A stretch of 64,000 nucleotides of DNA from Cryptomeria japonica (Eukaryota > Streptophyta > Pinopsida > Cupressales > Cupressaceae). How positions within the stretch are numbered: the first letter of the stretch is position 1; each line of letters starts with the position of its first letter. Below, in pieces: positions 1 to 11,540 of the stretch. The notes beneath the pieces were generated by a model. That model had not been told where the DNA came from and did not search any database. It saw only the letters and a list, made by a program, of their open reading frames with translations. A program made the translations under genes and the position numbers. The stretch is taken from NCBI RefSeq assembly GCF_030272615.1, contig NC_081410.1:260510437-260574436 (forward strand). The letters run 5' to 3'.

Positions 1-616
1 ACCAAATCTGCAAAAGTGTGCATCCTATCGATAGACTAGCACCCTCATCAAAAACAACCTGATGAAGATCATGATATAAATGAGCAAGCATGCAAACACC
101 CCACGCATATCGAGTCTGACGCTACATCATGCTCTGAAGAATATCACCCCAACCAACAACAAAACCTCGAGATCTCCTATCTGGATAGATGAATACCCCA
201 ATCAAACCTGCAAGAATCATAGGGAGAGTCTTGTAATGCATAATCATATCCTCCCATCAGATCTCTCCTCTTGAAATGCTCTCATCACCAAATACAGCTC
301 TGCATGCCTCTGTCCCTCCATGATCCTAAAAATCATACTGAACTAGCTCACCGGTCACTAGAATGTGGAGAATCCTGTATACATCCTCAAGAGTCACACT
401 AATCTCACCCGTGGGTAGGTGCAAAGTGTTATGCTCGCTATGCCATCTCTCAGTTATCGCTGTCAACAATCTCCTATTATGGGTAATATCAGGCATGTAT
501 AACAAGTGGCGTAATCCAGAGACATCTATATGTCTCACCTCTGCCTATGTAAGCTCTGGCACTAAGTGTCCCATCGCCGTGAATTTCTCTCGACACTGGA
601 GAACATCAAGTTTCTC
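1..616 (-). pseudogene. Plant mobile domain (PMD) pseudogene, partial
   Basis: Read on the minus strand, this stretch encodes a plant mobile domain (aminotransferase-like PMD, PF10536 type). Recognisable blocks in order are RLLTAITERWHSE, LPTGEISVTLEDVYRIL, LAGLIGVFIYPDR and AWGVCMLAHLYHDLH. The exon appears to open after an AG acceptor at 617-618, and the window edge cuts off its C-terminal part. In-frame stops interrupt it (TAG in LVQYDF*DHGG and MM*RQT, TGA in GEI*WED), so it is dead. It lies antisense to a plus-strand LTR whose polypurine tract is at 1790. The same antisense arrangement and the same codon alignment recur at 48641-49085. PMD proteins act in gene and transposon silencing in plants and are also carried by mobile elements; the context here favours the mobile-element form. 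Confidence 0.75.
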
Positions 617-639
617 CTATTTACCAAGAGAATTTGATC

Positions 640-1330
640 ATCAATCATCTATCTATCAAATCAAAGAGATTACTAATCTCTAACATCAATAATTGGTAAA
701 TCTTTTCACATGAAGCAAATCAGGCTATCAAATCAATTTAAACCTATCAATCATGGTTTTCTATCAATCACTGAGTTCAATCAAACTCTGCTATGCTCTT
801 CATCAGAAACTAAATCGGTTTCTTAGAGCTAATCTATCCAATCACATAAAATCAATCAATCATTTATCCTATCAATCAACATTATCAAATCAAACAATGA
901 AGTACCTATTCATCACAATCGCGCATCAAAATGCCTAAATCTAATCATCAAAGTGAATTTTTTACTATGAAATACATCAAACACATTCATCAGAAGAAAA
1001 AGTGCTAATCTTTTTAACAAAAATGCTATTCTATTGAACGCAAGTGCTGAATCATACATATGCGTGAACATTTTTAACAAAAGTGCTAAACTTTCGAGCA
1101 TATGCGTGAAACAATCAAAATCATTGTTTTAAGAATCAAAAGCGCAAACATTGAGAGAAAAAGCGTTGACCAAGCAAAAGCACTAACATACATCACACAT
1201 GTGCTAACAAAATGAGCACATGCACTAAACTTATCACATGCGCTACTTTTACATGCAAAAGCACTAAAACAGAAAACAAAAATGCTAAACATACTTGCTG
1301 AAAATTAAAAAAAAATCAAAATAACAAAAA
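640..1330 (-). repeat. Degenerate GTGC/GCG tract upstream of PMD pseudogene
   Basis: From about 970 to 1290 the sequence is a run of short degenerate units on the theme AAAAGTGCTAAAC or AAAGCGCAAAC, spaced 15-30 bases apart. It lies upstream of the PMD exon on the minus strand, where an intron or leader would be. A comparable GTGC-rich tract precedes the other PMD copy at 47875-48090. No coding sense is visible. Confidence 0.5.
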
Positions 1331-1789
1331 ACACGCTAAAAAATATATGAAAAATCGTACGACAAGTTGCAAGAAGTTTGGGTTAAGATACATACCGGAT
1401 ACCCATACTCAGGAGGTCGCTGATATCATTGAACATGCTCAAATCGATGGTTCTCCAATGGGATCACCATTTTGCCACCTCACCAAGGCAATTTCTTCAC
1501 AAAGCTGACAAGGATGCAAATGAAAATAAAATTAACTTTGGTTAATTTTATATTTACTATTTGGAAGGGTAATTATTGTTTTTCAATGGGGCAATTATAT
1601 TTATTTTTCATAAATAAATTTAATTGACGGACCTTTTCAATTAACGTGAGATCAATCGCTTATCAAAATTGTTCAACAAATTCACGATCAATCTCCCAAG
1701 GGGGCACACAATCAAGATTTTTATCTCTGTCAGGCACACCATCGAGACTTGATTTAATCTTTGAAACAATGTTATCTTGACGTCGTTTC

Positions 1790-1803
1790 AAAGAGGGGCA
1801 AAA
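1790..1803 (+). other. Polypurine tract of LTR retrotransposon
   Basis: The purine run AAAGAGGGGCAAAA lies directly before TGTATACAC, the presumed LTR start. The same tract, inverted, adjoins the LTR at 47353. In LTR retrotransposons this tract primes plus-strand DNA synthesis, so it marks the upstream edge of a 3' LTR on the plus strand. Confidence 0.7.
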
Positions 1804-2800
1804 TGTATACACATAAAAATGGCTATGAGCAATTAAATAAATATTTTATATTTATTTAATGTTTATTCTTCTATTAAATAGTTAGTTTGAAAAGATTAAT
1901 TTATTTAATTCATTTCGTGTCTTTCTATTAATTAATTCATCTATCCTTTTCCTCTAATTAATTAAATATCTAATATTTAATTATTCTTCTGATCAATTAA
2001 TTGAATATCTAATATTTAATTATTTCCTCCAATCATTCGAATATCTAATATTTAAGATTATTCTTCTATCCTATAGCCTCAAATATTAAATATTTTTTAA
2101 ATTATTTAATCTCTTTTCCAACTCACCTTCCATCTCCACTTCATCTTCCCTTTGCCAACTCATCAATCATGTGGCTACAAATACTAATATTTCTTAAATA
2201 TTAATTCATCATTTATCTCCAACCTCCAAATTTAATGAAATATTATGTACGTACACATATTTCTTAAATTTTCTTCTATATTCCCTCCAACATCCCTATA
2301 GCTTAGGAAGGACTTGAGTCCACTTGTCCTCTCATGCCTAAATTTTCTCCAACCATCCCAAGATTTCCTCAGTCAACAACCTAGTCAAGGTGAGATGAGT
2401 GACACTTTTCTTCTCCTTCCCCCTTTCTCTCAACCTTCACCTTTTCTCACAACCATCCAAATCTATAGATCTGATCATGACCGTTGATTTGGGCCACATC
2501 ATCTTATCCTCTCAAGGTCCATAAAATTAGGAGTTTGAGTTGAGAAAGAGTTAGTCTTCAAGTGAGTTTTCAAGCTAATCATTCATGAAAACTTATGCAT
2601 CCATGAGTTTTAATCTTGAAGCAAATAGAATCATATAGCATAATCATTTAGCATAGTTATTTAGCATTTCATATCATAGCATTAGTTAACTATCAGTTAT
2701 TAGTCCATTCTTCATATGCCATCTTGGAAGCTGTCAGTGCTTGTCTGAGAGCACACCATCTGCAACCAGGAACAATAGAGTTAGGACACAATGAGACATA
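1804..2800 (+). repeat. 3' LTR of gypsy-type element (right end approximate)
   Basis: The LTR starts TGTATACACATAAAAATGGC directly after the polypurine tract. The first half is AATTAAATATTT-rich, as in the other LTRs of this family at 41042 and 47353. Near 2735 it shares a TCAGTG..GTCTGAGAGCA motif with the LTR at 41042 (near 42335). I cannot place the right boundary; no target duplication was found. The coding part of this element lies left of the window, apart from the antisense PMD remnant. Confidence 0.55.
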
Positions 2801-3297
2801 AATCATGAAGGTAATAATAGTATTTTTATTTTATATCAATTTCATGTAGTTTCATTGGTTGAGTTTCGATTTCCTGTAGCATTTCCTTTGTATTTTGTGA
2901 AACTAACATGTTGCCGGTAGTATTCTAATGATGAAATTCAAGTCGACACAGAAGGTTTTGACAACTTGATGGTTGGATTTACCCTAGTGAATCCTAGCCA
3001 TGATCTTGAGTAATGGGAGCAAACAAGTTGGTAGAGAGCTTCCGAAAAGAGTCTAGCTATTGGGGTTGATTCAAGAGAAGAGTATGGTATAAACAAGCAT
3101 GGTAGCCCACTATAACATCTCTTTCTAAACTACAAACTATAATTGCAACTCTTTTGTGAGGTCCTCCCTATCACGAACTAGGGCAACTATAACAAAAAAA
3201 TAAATAGCAAGGATAAAACCACTGGGCTATCCCATGCTAAATGCTAACATGCACAATGGGATCATATGAAACCATAGTACCCAATGTATGAACATTG
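2801..3297. other. Interval without recognisable gene
   Basis: No coding sequence is recognised. The right-hand part is probably the 5' untranslated leader of the minus-strand LTR element whose primer binding site is at 3298-3309. Confidence 0.4.
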
Positions 3298-3309
3298 GCT
3301 CTGATACCA
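3298..3309 (-). other. Primer binding site, initiator tRNA-Met type
   Basis: The minus strand reads TGGTATCAGAGC, the standard plant LTR-retrotransposon primer binding site complementary to the 3' end of initiator methionine tRNA. It follows an LTR end (minus strand ...GCATTACA) by two bases. This marks the 5' end of a minus-strand element whose LTR extends to the right. Confidence 0.75.
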
Positions 3310-3311
3310 GA

Positions 3312-3541
3312 TGTAATGCTCACCAAAATATCCTAGAGAAAATAAGTATCTAACAAACTGAACGGAGATAATTTTTTTAAATATCAACTGATGCAACACA
3401 TAACTCTGTTTATAATTTATATCTATTAACAATTAAACGCAAGGAACATGATTTTTCAACACATTAATTAAATTATGCAAGTGGAATAACATAACATCAT
3501 TAAATTCTCCCTCAGGTACTTTAACATCATTACTTATTCAC
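3312..3541 (-). repeat. 5' LTR end of minus-strand element, interrupted
   Basis: The sequence starts TGTAATGCTCACC on the plus strand (LTR terminus ...TTACA on the minus strand) beside the primer binding site. It runs into the inverted-repeat element inserted at 3546 and presumably resumes after 4651. The far LTR boundary was not found. Confidence 0.45.
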
Positions 3542-3545
3542 TATC

Positions 3546-4647
3546 GGGTGAACTCATAATAATGCTTCCCACTTTTTCCCATGAACAAAATTCGCGGATG
3601 GGAATTTTTTTTTGGGGGGGATTCAAATGAACTGGGGGTGTTTGAGTGAACCCCCCAGTTTGATCGTACATGTGACATCACTGGGGTTCTCTTGAACCCC
3701 CTTTTTATTAATATTTTATGGGGTTTTCTCGAACCCCCCCTTCGAGCAAACCCTCTTTTTAACTATTTTTTAACCGTTATAAAATGAATGTAGGGGGTTT
3801 CATTTGAACCCCCTTCATTCAAAGGGGTGTTCATTCAAACCCCCTTTCTATGCTTCTCCACCCCAAACTCTTCAACTTTCTGCAAAATTTTGGCCTTGAA
3901 ACCTCTGGTTCAAGGCTCAAATGAAGGAATTTTTACAACCCAAAAATATAGGATGGTAGAGCTCGAAGCAAGCTTTCCAACAACTATAATTTTATTACAT
4001 TGTGAGTTTATTATGATCTTGTTTTTTAAATTTTACTAAATATAGGTTTTCCACTGAAGATGAACTTCTTTGTTCAACGCATTTGGAAAAATAGTAAACT
4101 AATTCAAATTTTTTTTGAAAAATATCTATGCCCTAGGTATTGATGTTTTCTTTCTAACCAAAAAAAAATTGAATTTCGATATATATAGAACAAGTTATGT
4201 GCTCAAACATACATCTATGTCTAAAATATAACTAGTCACACTTCAAAACTTAATAAAATGAAAAATATTCAACATATTACTATAAAACCAACTGCAAGCC
4301 TTGGATATTGATATTACAAACCAAAATTCGAAAGAATTGAGTTTTTATCATTTATAGAAAAAAAGTTATGTGTTTTGTGAGGCACACCACTCTTAAAAAA
4401 TGTAGTTTGCTGTAAAAAACTACATTTTGAGGGAGATGAAAAAATAAAATAAAAAATCTTCAAAAAAATTTGAAAAAAATATATTTAGAATCTACAGACA
4501 AAATGCTACATATCACTAATTTACAACATCTTCAAATTCTTAATATTTTAAAAGTTATTGTTGTTGGAAGTTGAAGATTATTTTAAAAATGTTCATCTTA
4601 GTGTCAAAAGTGGCAAAAAAGTGGGAACCATTATTGTGAATTCACCC
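3546..4647. mobile_element. Non-autonomous DNA transposon with 34-bp inverted ends
   Basis: The left end GGGTGAACTCATAATAATGC and the inverted right end GGGTGAATTCACAATAATGG match at about 31 of 34 positions, continuing TTCCCACTTTTT. The 1102-bp element is flanked on both sides by TATC (3542-3545 and 4648-4651), a four-base target duplication. It encodes no recognisable transposase. Internal sequence near 3620-3850 repeats the motif GAACCCCC (or its complement) several times, which could be sub-terminal transposase sites. The family is uncertain: GGG-type ends with TATC do not clearly fit a superfamily I can name. Confidence 0.75.
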
Positions 4648-4651
4648 TATC

Positions 4652-7600
4652 ATAATGATATCCTACTCACATGTTTATCACATCTACTATTAATCAATCA
4701 TTTAATCTAATGCATCATATTCCTTTCCTTTCAATGAGATATGCAACCTACTAGATTATTTACCCAATATGATATGCAGACTATTCCATCATTTAATTAG
4801 CATGATACATTTATCCTTTTAAATGCAAGACAACCCCTTAATCCTACATTTATTTTATACACCAAATCCAAATGTGTTTTAACCCATCATTTCCTATCTA
4901 CATGATCATTATCCTTTACAATGATAATTGCAATACTAATGCATAGACATATTTATTCTTACTTATCCTTTTATCGATACTACACATGCATCTAAATACC
5001 TAACATGATCATTTCCTTCATCTTGAATCCTGAATGCATTAATGCAAGTATCTTAATTATTTCCTCTAATCTTATATCATATGCATACTTCCTAGCTTCC
5101 AATACAATCACATGATCAACATCTTATCTACATGATATCAACCACAATTCCTACATCTTATCCATTCCATTTTCTTAAGGTCTTTTCACATATGAATATA
5201 CTTCTAGATAATAACCATAGAATCTAAACAAATACAACAATAACATGAATCCAATCTATTACAAATGTAAATCCATTGCAACATCTAAGTACATGAAAGT
5301 CATTTACATTCATTATACAAGAACATCACCATACACTCCATGGTTCCAATATTACAAATTATGTCATAATCATAAATTCCAACTACAATACAATTATAAT
5401 CATATGAATAATACATCATGAGTACAACTCATTCCTAACACATGATTTCATTTAATTTTACAAGTTAATACATTTCATGTATCCAAGATATCCATTACAT
5501 AAATCTGCTACATGAAACATCCATAAGCTGCCATAATGAGAAGTACCCACATCCACGCATGAAGAATCCAAGAGAACATCCCAATGAATGAAAAGCACCA
5601 CCACCCGACCATGTGGAACTAAAAGAACCACCCCCCATGCTAGGAGATGACACAAGGCCCCAACACACACTCTACATCTAAGTTGACACTCAACAACCAA
5701 GAGACCCAACATAACAAGGACTCTCAAGCATGATCCAATCACAACAATCACAAGTAAGAAACTCCCAAAGGCTTACAAATCAACAAGTCATAAATGCAAA
5801 TCCACAAGGCATATTAATGATCAACAAGGGGACACATGTAGGAGTGGAGTGTCATTACATGCCATCCTCTAATATAACATATAATATAACACAAGGCACA
5901 AGCCTGATGGACATGTGAAGCCATCCCAACCTATGAGAGATCAAGGGAGATTGATTTGCCATCGCAATGGCCTTCCCATGCCTATCCTAAAACATCCTCC
6001 CTAGGATCAAGTCATGGGGCTCACAACTATTCATTATCTTAAGTAGTGAATTATTTACCCATCCCATTAATTTATTATTATGTTATCACTTGTTTACATC
6101 ATGGTAAACTTCCAATGTGCCCAAGCAGTCTAGACTTCATGCATCCATACAGGGAACCTCATGCAAGCCTATCTCTCGTGACCCCGGTCATCACAAGGAA
6201 GTCCACTCCCCCTAACATGGCCCGAAAAAATAAATCACAAGAGGCTCTAATCCAACATGAAAATATGAAAACATATCATTCATATGCAACCAAATACAAC
6301 CATACGTATTCCATACAATATACACATGGCTACAACAACAATTACAACAAAATGAGCCTCTTGGCCAATAAATACAAAGGGCATCACAAATCCATCAAAT
6401 CTGAAAGTAAACCACAACAAGGCCAACTCACTTGCTGGTCGAAAACAACAATAACACCTCCTCTTCATACATGGCTTATCAACATGGGAGAGAGAACCAA
6501 AACATCCATAATGACATAGGAAGACAAATAAGCATAAAAACCAATGAAATACAACAAATGAGATTAGGTATAAATTTGGAAATCATCAACTGACCTCAAT
6601 CAAGCCTCTAGTATAGAAATCAGATCGGAAAAATGTGGTAGAAGACCAAAATAGACCAAATTGCAAAAATAGAACAGAACAACGCATGTACCTAATTTGG
6701 CAACACTTATACCAAATTGGACAATGCATACACAAAATAGAACAACGCATATACGAAACAGAACAATGCATTTGAAAGAAAATAACACATTGACAAAGAT
6801 AAACAACGCTTGCACTGCGCAGGGTAGCGCATACGCAAAACTCTAACACACATTCGTTAACTCAGACAATGCATTCATTAAGTTTTAGCGCATTTATTTT
6901 AGAAGATGAAAAACTCAGAAAGATACGAAAAGAAAAGAAAAGAAAATACTGAACAAAAAGGCTCGAAACCAAGACTCATAAGGTCGCCCAGATCAAATGA
7001 ATCAGATAGGTATAAACAAAATAAATAACCATAAACTATAGACCAAGATCTGATAGAATTTCCTTCAGGACAATATACTGATAAATAAATCCAAAATGCA
7101 CAGAAAACTCTAATACAACCAAAACAAGAATCTCCAGACTTCAGCATTCGCAAGGGATAGCTAAACACAATCTCGGGTAACCAAGCAAATTCATGCAGGA
7201 GAAACATTCACAGAGAGAAGAGCACTGACCGAGCCGTGAACAACAAACACAAAATTCATAATGCATTTCCCAAAAACTATATTAAACATGTAAATAAATC
7301 TATCCCCATTAAATTTTTTGAAAACTAAAGTAAAATTTATAAAATATAACGTAAGCTACCAAAGCTTCCAAAAATTATATACAGACACAGAGCACACACA
7401 AAAGCAATAAAAATTAAAATATAAAGGACAAGAATCTCCAACCTGCAACCTGAAGTGATGGAATGAAGTTGAACAAGAGATTCCAATCCAAACCTGAAAT
7501 CCAACTAGCAAAGCTCCATCAATCCAAAAGCCAAAACCAAGAGCAAAAGAAATTTTACAGAAAACTTCTACAAAGAAGCAACCCTAAAAACATCTCGACA

Positions 7601-8610
7601 ATCAAAATAAAAAGCCATTCAAACAATGCTAAAACCCTAGCCTCCACGAAAACCAATCAAAATATTCTATTTTAGAGTTTATTTTACCAACCCACCATAT
7701 AATATAATTTTTACCTCCCATTTCAAATTCAACCAATGAGAGTAAAGGGTAGGTAGAGTAAATATAAAATGTGTTTTTACACTCTAAGTGGGGAATATTG
7801 TTATTTTATTTTATTCTTATGTGTTTTTACACCCCCACTACAAATATAAATAATAGTCAACTATATAAATAAAACATAAGCCATGAACAAATAATCTAAT
7901 GGGGAATTAATAATAAATAAACCAAAGGCTCATAAATAAATTAAAGAACCAAATAAAATATTAAATACTAAATAAATAACTAAACCATAGGCAATAAATA
8001 AATAAATAAATAAAGGCCCACCTCAATAAAGATTAAACAATTAATATTAAATAAATATTAAACAACATAAAATAAATAAACCTTAAATATTAAATAATTA
8101 AATACTCAAGCCAATAATTAAAAATATTAAATTAAACATTATTAACTATGGAATCACATGCATCAAGGATCAAATAATAAATTTAGACATAATTAACCAC
8201 ATAATTAAATAAATCAACAATTACTAACATACTCACAACACTAAGATGACCAAGCTTACTAATTGACATGACAAATTACACCAAGACGCTGACAACTCAT
8301 AGTGAACAACTTAGACCTAGAGTATGTGTAGGGAACTCATGTCATCTTCAGACCACATAAACCATTGGGATTAAAGACACACTCAGACCTGTGGAGCCAG
8401 GTGGAGTCGGTGTCTGGTACCTGCTAATCCTGCAACCTGAAAGAAACAATAGAACATATGCATATACATCATAGCAAACAAGTGATAGGGAATCACGATG
8501 ACACATCCTGCTTGCAATGAGTGATGTGACATCATACCTTTCTCAAAGATAGTCATACCATAATCGAACACATCTCATAAATGTCTCATCATATATAATC
8601 ATGAAATAGG
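4652..8610. other. AT-rich interval without recognisable gene
   Basis: Only short chance reading frames are present. The first part probably continues the interrupted LTR. From 7840 to 8130 the sequence is dominated by AAATAAAT/TTAAATA runs typical of LTR U3 regions in this window. I see no conserved protein. Confidence 0.5.
6655..6900. repeat. Degenerate ACGCAT/AATGCAT repeats
   Basis: Short units of the form AGAACAACGCATATAC or ACAATGCATNNACAAA recur about every 20-30 bases. The tract resembles the degenerate GCG/GTGC tracts at 970 and 47875 in style but not in an alignable way. Confidence 0.4.
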
Positions 8611-8865
8611 CACTAGTACATTTGGGCCTAATTTCCGATGGCTAATTGTCAGATTTGCGACGACCAAACGTCGGACTTTCGACCAACTTTGCCGTCGAAA
8701 ACTCATCGTCGGGCTTCCCGACGATGCCATTTGCATCGGTAGTCCGATGATGTAATGAACTCATCCAACGACGGCTATATTTGTACAACATGGAAGTGAC
8801 GTCAGATATACAACATCCTTGTCAGACGTTTCATTAGTTGTCATCAGAATTCTGACGGCGAGAGA
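8611..8865. mobile_element. CACTA-like transposon terminus
   Basis: The sequence begins CACTAGTACATTTGGGCC and is followed by a dense cluster of direct and inverted CGTCGGA/TCCGACG-like motifs (for example near 8660, 8706, 8745, 8800 and 8855). En/Spm (CACTA) elements have CACTA ends and sub-terminal repeats bound by their accessory transposase. A related terminus with the same spacing begins at 37455. No matching inverted end was found to the right of the DRM inverted repeat, so the full extent of the element is unknown. Confidence 0.6.
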
Positions 8866-9424
8866 TGATGTGGGTCAAACGGCTTTGCCGTCAGTGAATG
8901 AAAGCATTGAACGAGTTCTATTTTTAAAAAATGCATTAAACATTTATTATTTATTTGATTAAGTGTTATTTGCAAAAAATGATTATCAATGATGTTTCCT
9001 TTCTCCAAGAATTGTCTAGGATCTTTCCTTCAAATAATATGTAACATCGAATGACTAAATATTTTCTTTACAAATGCTTATTTTATTTAATTATTATCTG
9101 AGCGTGAATTAAAATTTATATCTGTACGGAAGCAAAACATACAAACTTTAGAGTCATGTGCAAGCAAATTTCCTAAAAGAAAGCAAGCATGCATTATCTT
9201 GAATGACATGGAAACAAGCTCATCAGCTGCCTAGAGGAGAGCAATTGGAGAAAAGTAGAGGAAAGTGTTAAAGGGTGATAAATAGATAGAGAGTATGCAA
9301 TACAAACAAATAATGTCTGGAGTGTCTGGTGTGACATGTCTAATTTATGTCCAGAGGGACTAACTGGTTTTGGAGTTCTTGTGAAACCTATTGGGCCACG
9401 CTTTGGAGGAAATCAATGTGTTCA

Positions 9425-9968
9425 TGCAAGGAGTGCCTTTTTTCTATTATGAGAATAATGCTTTTGCACCAAAGGATATTTGGAAGTCAATATCCAAAAA
9501 ATTCTATAGTGTGGAACCAGAGTTGGCGGACTTGAAGTAATTTTCAGCTTTCAGAAGACCAAGAGGTTATGTACACAATCTCCCAATAGAAGGGTGATTT
9601 CAAGCATTATCTCTCCCCCCCATGACTATTCAGGAAGCACTTCCTCAAACAAAGGACTATTGGCCTCCATGGGATCAAAGAAAAGACTTGAAGCATAGAC
9701 TCTAGACAATGTGGTGGTGTCCTTTGTAAAGAACTCTACACTATAATTGAAAATTCATGAGGGAAATTGCAAGATAGTGAAGAGAAATACAATCTTGAAA
9801 AGTGGGAAGAATGAATCTTGGTTTGGGTGGGGCCAAGTCAGGTGGCTCCTTTATAGGTTGATGAGATAGAAATCATATTAGGATTTGAAAAAGATCACAC
9901 TCGTGGAACTTCGTGTGCGAGTGATCAATTGTAGTGTTTGGGTAATACATTCCAAATAGATACAGTTG
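9425..9968 (+). pseudogene. DRM-type DNA methyltransferase fragment (left arm)
   Basis: Translated with frame changes, the left arm gives blocks diagnostic of the plant DRM (domains rearranged methyltransferase) family: PFFYYENNAFAPKDIWKSIS, RPRGYVHNLPIEG, WNQR-like linker PPWDQRKDLKHRL, then LVWVG, and GFEKDHTRG near 9882-9908. In the DRM family these lie before the AdoMet-binding motif I, the rearranged order that names the family. In-frame stops occur, for example DLK*FSA near 9537 and IEG*F near 9590, so no enzyme can be made. The TAA at 9537 is shared with the right arm, so it arose before the inverted duplication. DRM enzymes carry out de novo cytosine methylation in RNA-directed DNA methylation. 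Confidence 0.85.
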
Positions 9969-9974
9969 CATGCC

Positions 9975-10600
9975 ATCAGGATAAAAGTCTTTAATCAAGA
10001 CATTACCCATTTGGAATGAAACTATATCTATTTGGAATGCATTACCCAAACACCGCAATCGATCACTCGCACACGAAGTTCCATGAGTGTGATCTTTTTC
10101 AAATCCTAATATGATTTCTATCTCGTCAACCTCTAGAGGAGCCACCTGACTTGGCCCCACCCAAACCAAGATCCATTCTTCCCACTTTTCAAGATTGTAT
10201 TTCTCTTCACTATCTTGCAGTTTCCCTCGTGAATTTTCAATTATAGTGCAGAGTTCTTCACGAAGGACACCACCACATTGTCTAGAGTCTATGCTTCAAT
10301 TTTTTTCTTTGATCCCATGGAGGCTAATAGTCCTTTTTCTAAGGAAGTGCTTCCTGAAAAGTCATGGGGGGGAGAGGTAATGCTTGAAATCGCCCTTCTA
10401 TTGGGAGATTGTGTACATAACCTCTTGGTCTTCTGAAAGCTGAAAATTACTTCGAGTCCACCAACTCTGGTTCCACACTATAGAAATTTTTGGATATTGA
10501 CTTCCAAATATCCCTCGGTGCAAAAGCATCATTCTCATAATAGAAAAAAAGGTGCTCCTTGCATGAACACATTGATTTCCTCCAAGTGTGGCCCAATAGG
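9975..10600 (-). pseudogene. DRM-type DNA methyltransferase fragment (right arm)
   Basis: The inverted copy reads the same DRM region on the minus strand and is slightly better preserved in places: IEGRF is intact where the left arm has a stop. The longest open stretch, 9873-10169, contains VGPSQVAPLEVDEIEIILGF, KDHTHGTS and LGNAFQID. It runs on into IKDFYPDG, the start of the region before motif I, inside the loop. Compared with typical DRM proteins, this matches the VWVGKNKxAPLEPDE, GFxxxHTRG and LGNSFQVDTVAYH blocks. Both arms share the DxK*FSA stop. Confidence 0.85.
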
Positions 10601-11115
10601 TTTCACAGGAACTCCAAAACCAGTTAGTCCCTCCGGACATAAATTAGACATGTCACTCCAGACATTATTTGTTTGTATTACATACTCTCTATCTATTTAT
10701 CACCCTTAAACACTTTCCTCTTCCATTCTCCAATTGCTCTCTTCTAGGCAGCTGATGAGCTTGTTTCCATGTCATTCAAGATAATGCTTGCTTGCTTTCT
10801 TTTAGGAAATTTGCTTGCACATGACTCTTCAACTTGTATGTTCTGCTTCCATATAGATATAAATTTTAATTCACGCTTAGATAATAATTAAATAAAATAA
10901 GCATTTGTAATGAAAAGATTTAGTCATTCGATGTTACATATTATCTGACAAAAAGATCCTAGACAATTCTTGGAAAAAGGAAACATCATTGATAATCATT
11001 TTTTGCAAATAACACTGAATCAAATAAATTAAAAATGTTTCATGTAATTTTTAAAACTAGAACTCGTTCAATGCTTTCATGCACCGACGGCAAAGCCGTC
11101 TGACCCACACCATGA

Positions 11116-11540
11116 TCCATAATAGAACAAATCAATATAATAGGCTATTATAAAGAATATATACAAAAATATGAAAGAACATTAAATTACCATTACAAAC
11201 CCATAAACCATTAAATAGTGAAAACATATATAAATTTGTAAATGTCTCCCTACAAACACCACAATCATAACCAAAACAAAAAAAATTCTTAGCCGCAAAA
11301 ACTAAGTAGCTGGTGAGTTGCAAGTCTACAACATCTCTTAGATGATCAAACCGTTTCTTAATTTTGTTCTTCTGATTAGTCAATGGATTTAGTTGCATGT
11401 ACAAGTTTTCTATTTGAAGCCTTCCATTTCCCTATATTTGAGACTTAATAAAATTATTGTGAGTAGGAAATTGATTCAGGAGTTACGTGTGAATAATTTG
11501 GCAAAGTAAATGATGACAATCAAACTCAAATTTTATCTAT
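11116..11540. other. Interval without recognisable gene
   Basis: AT-rich sequence between the large inverted repeat and the first small DRM hairpin. No coding sense or repeat structure was recognised. Confidence 0.4.

Larger units (their letters stand above)
8866..11115. repeat. 2.25-kb inverted repeat (foldback) built from DRM gene
   Basis: The left arm, about 8866-9968, and the right arm, about 10018-11115, are collinear reverse complements, each near 1.1 kb, with a loop of about 50 bases. Matching landmarks include the outer end GTGGGTCAAACGGCTTTGCC against its complement near 11095, and TTTGGGTAATACATTCC against its complement near 10035. The inner parts of the arms encode fragments of a DRM methyltransferase; the outer parts are AT-rich with no coding sense. 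A transcript through both arms would form a very long hairpin. The left arm abuts the CACTA-like terminus, so the structure is probably transposon-borne. Confidence 0.9.

Noticed and set aside
3827-4039. 70-codon frame inside the inverted-repeat element as a possible transposase
   Set aside because: Too short, with no catalytic motif or similarity; the element appears to be non-autonomous.
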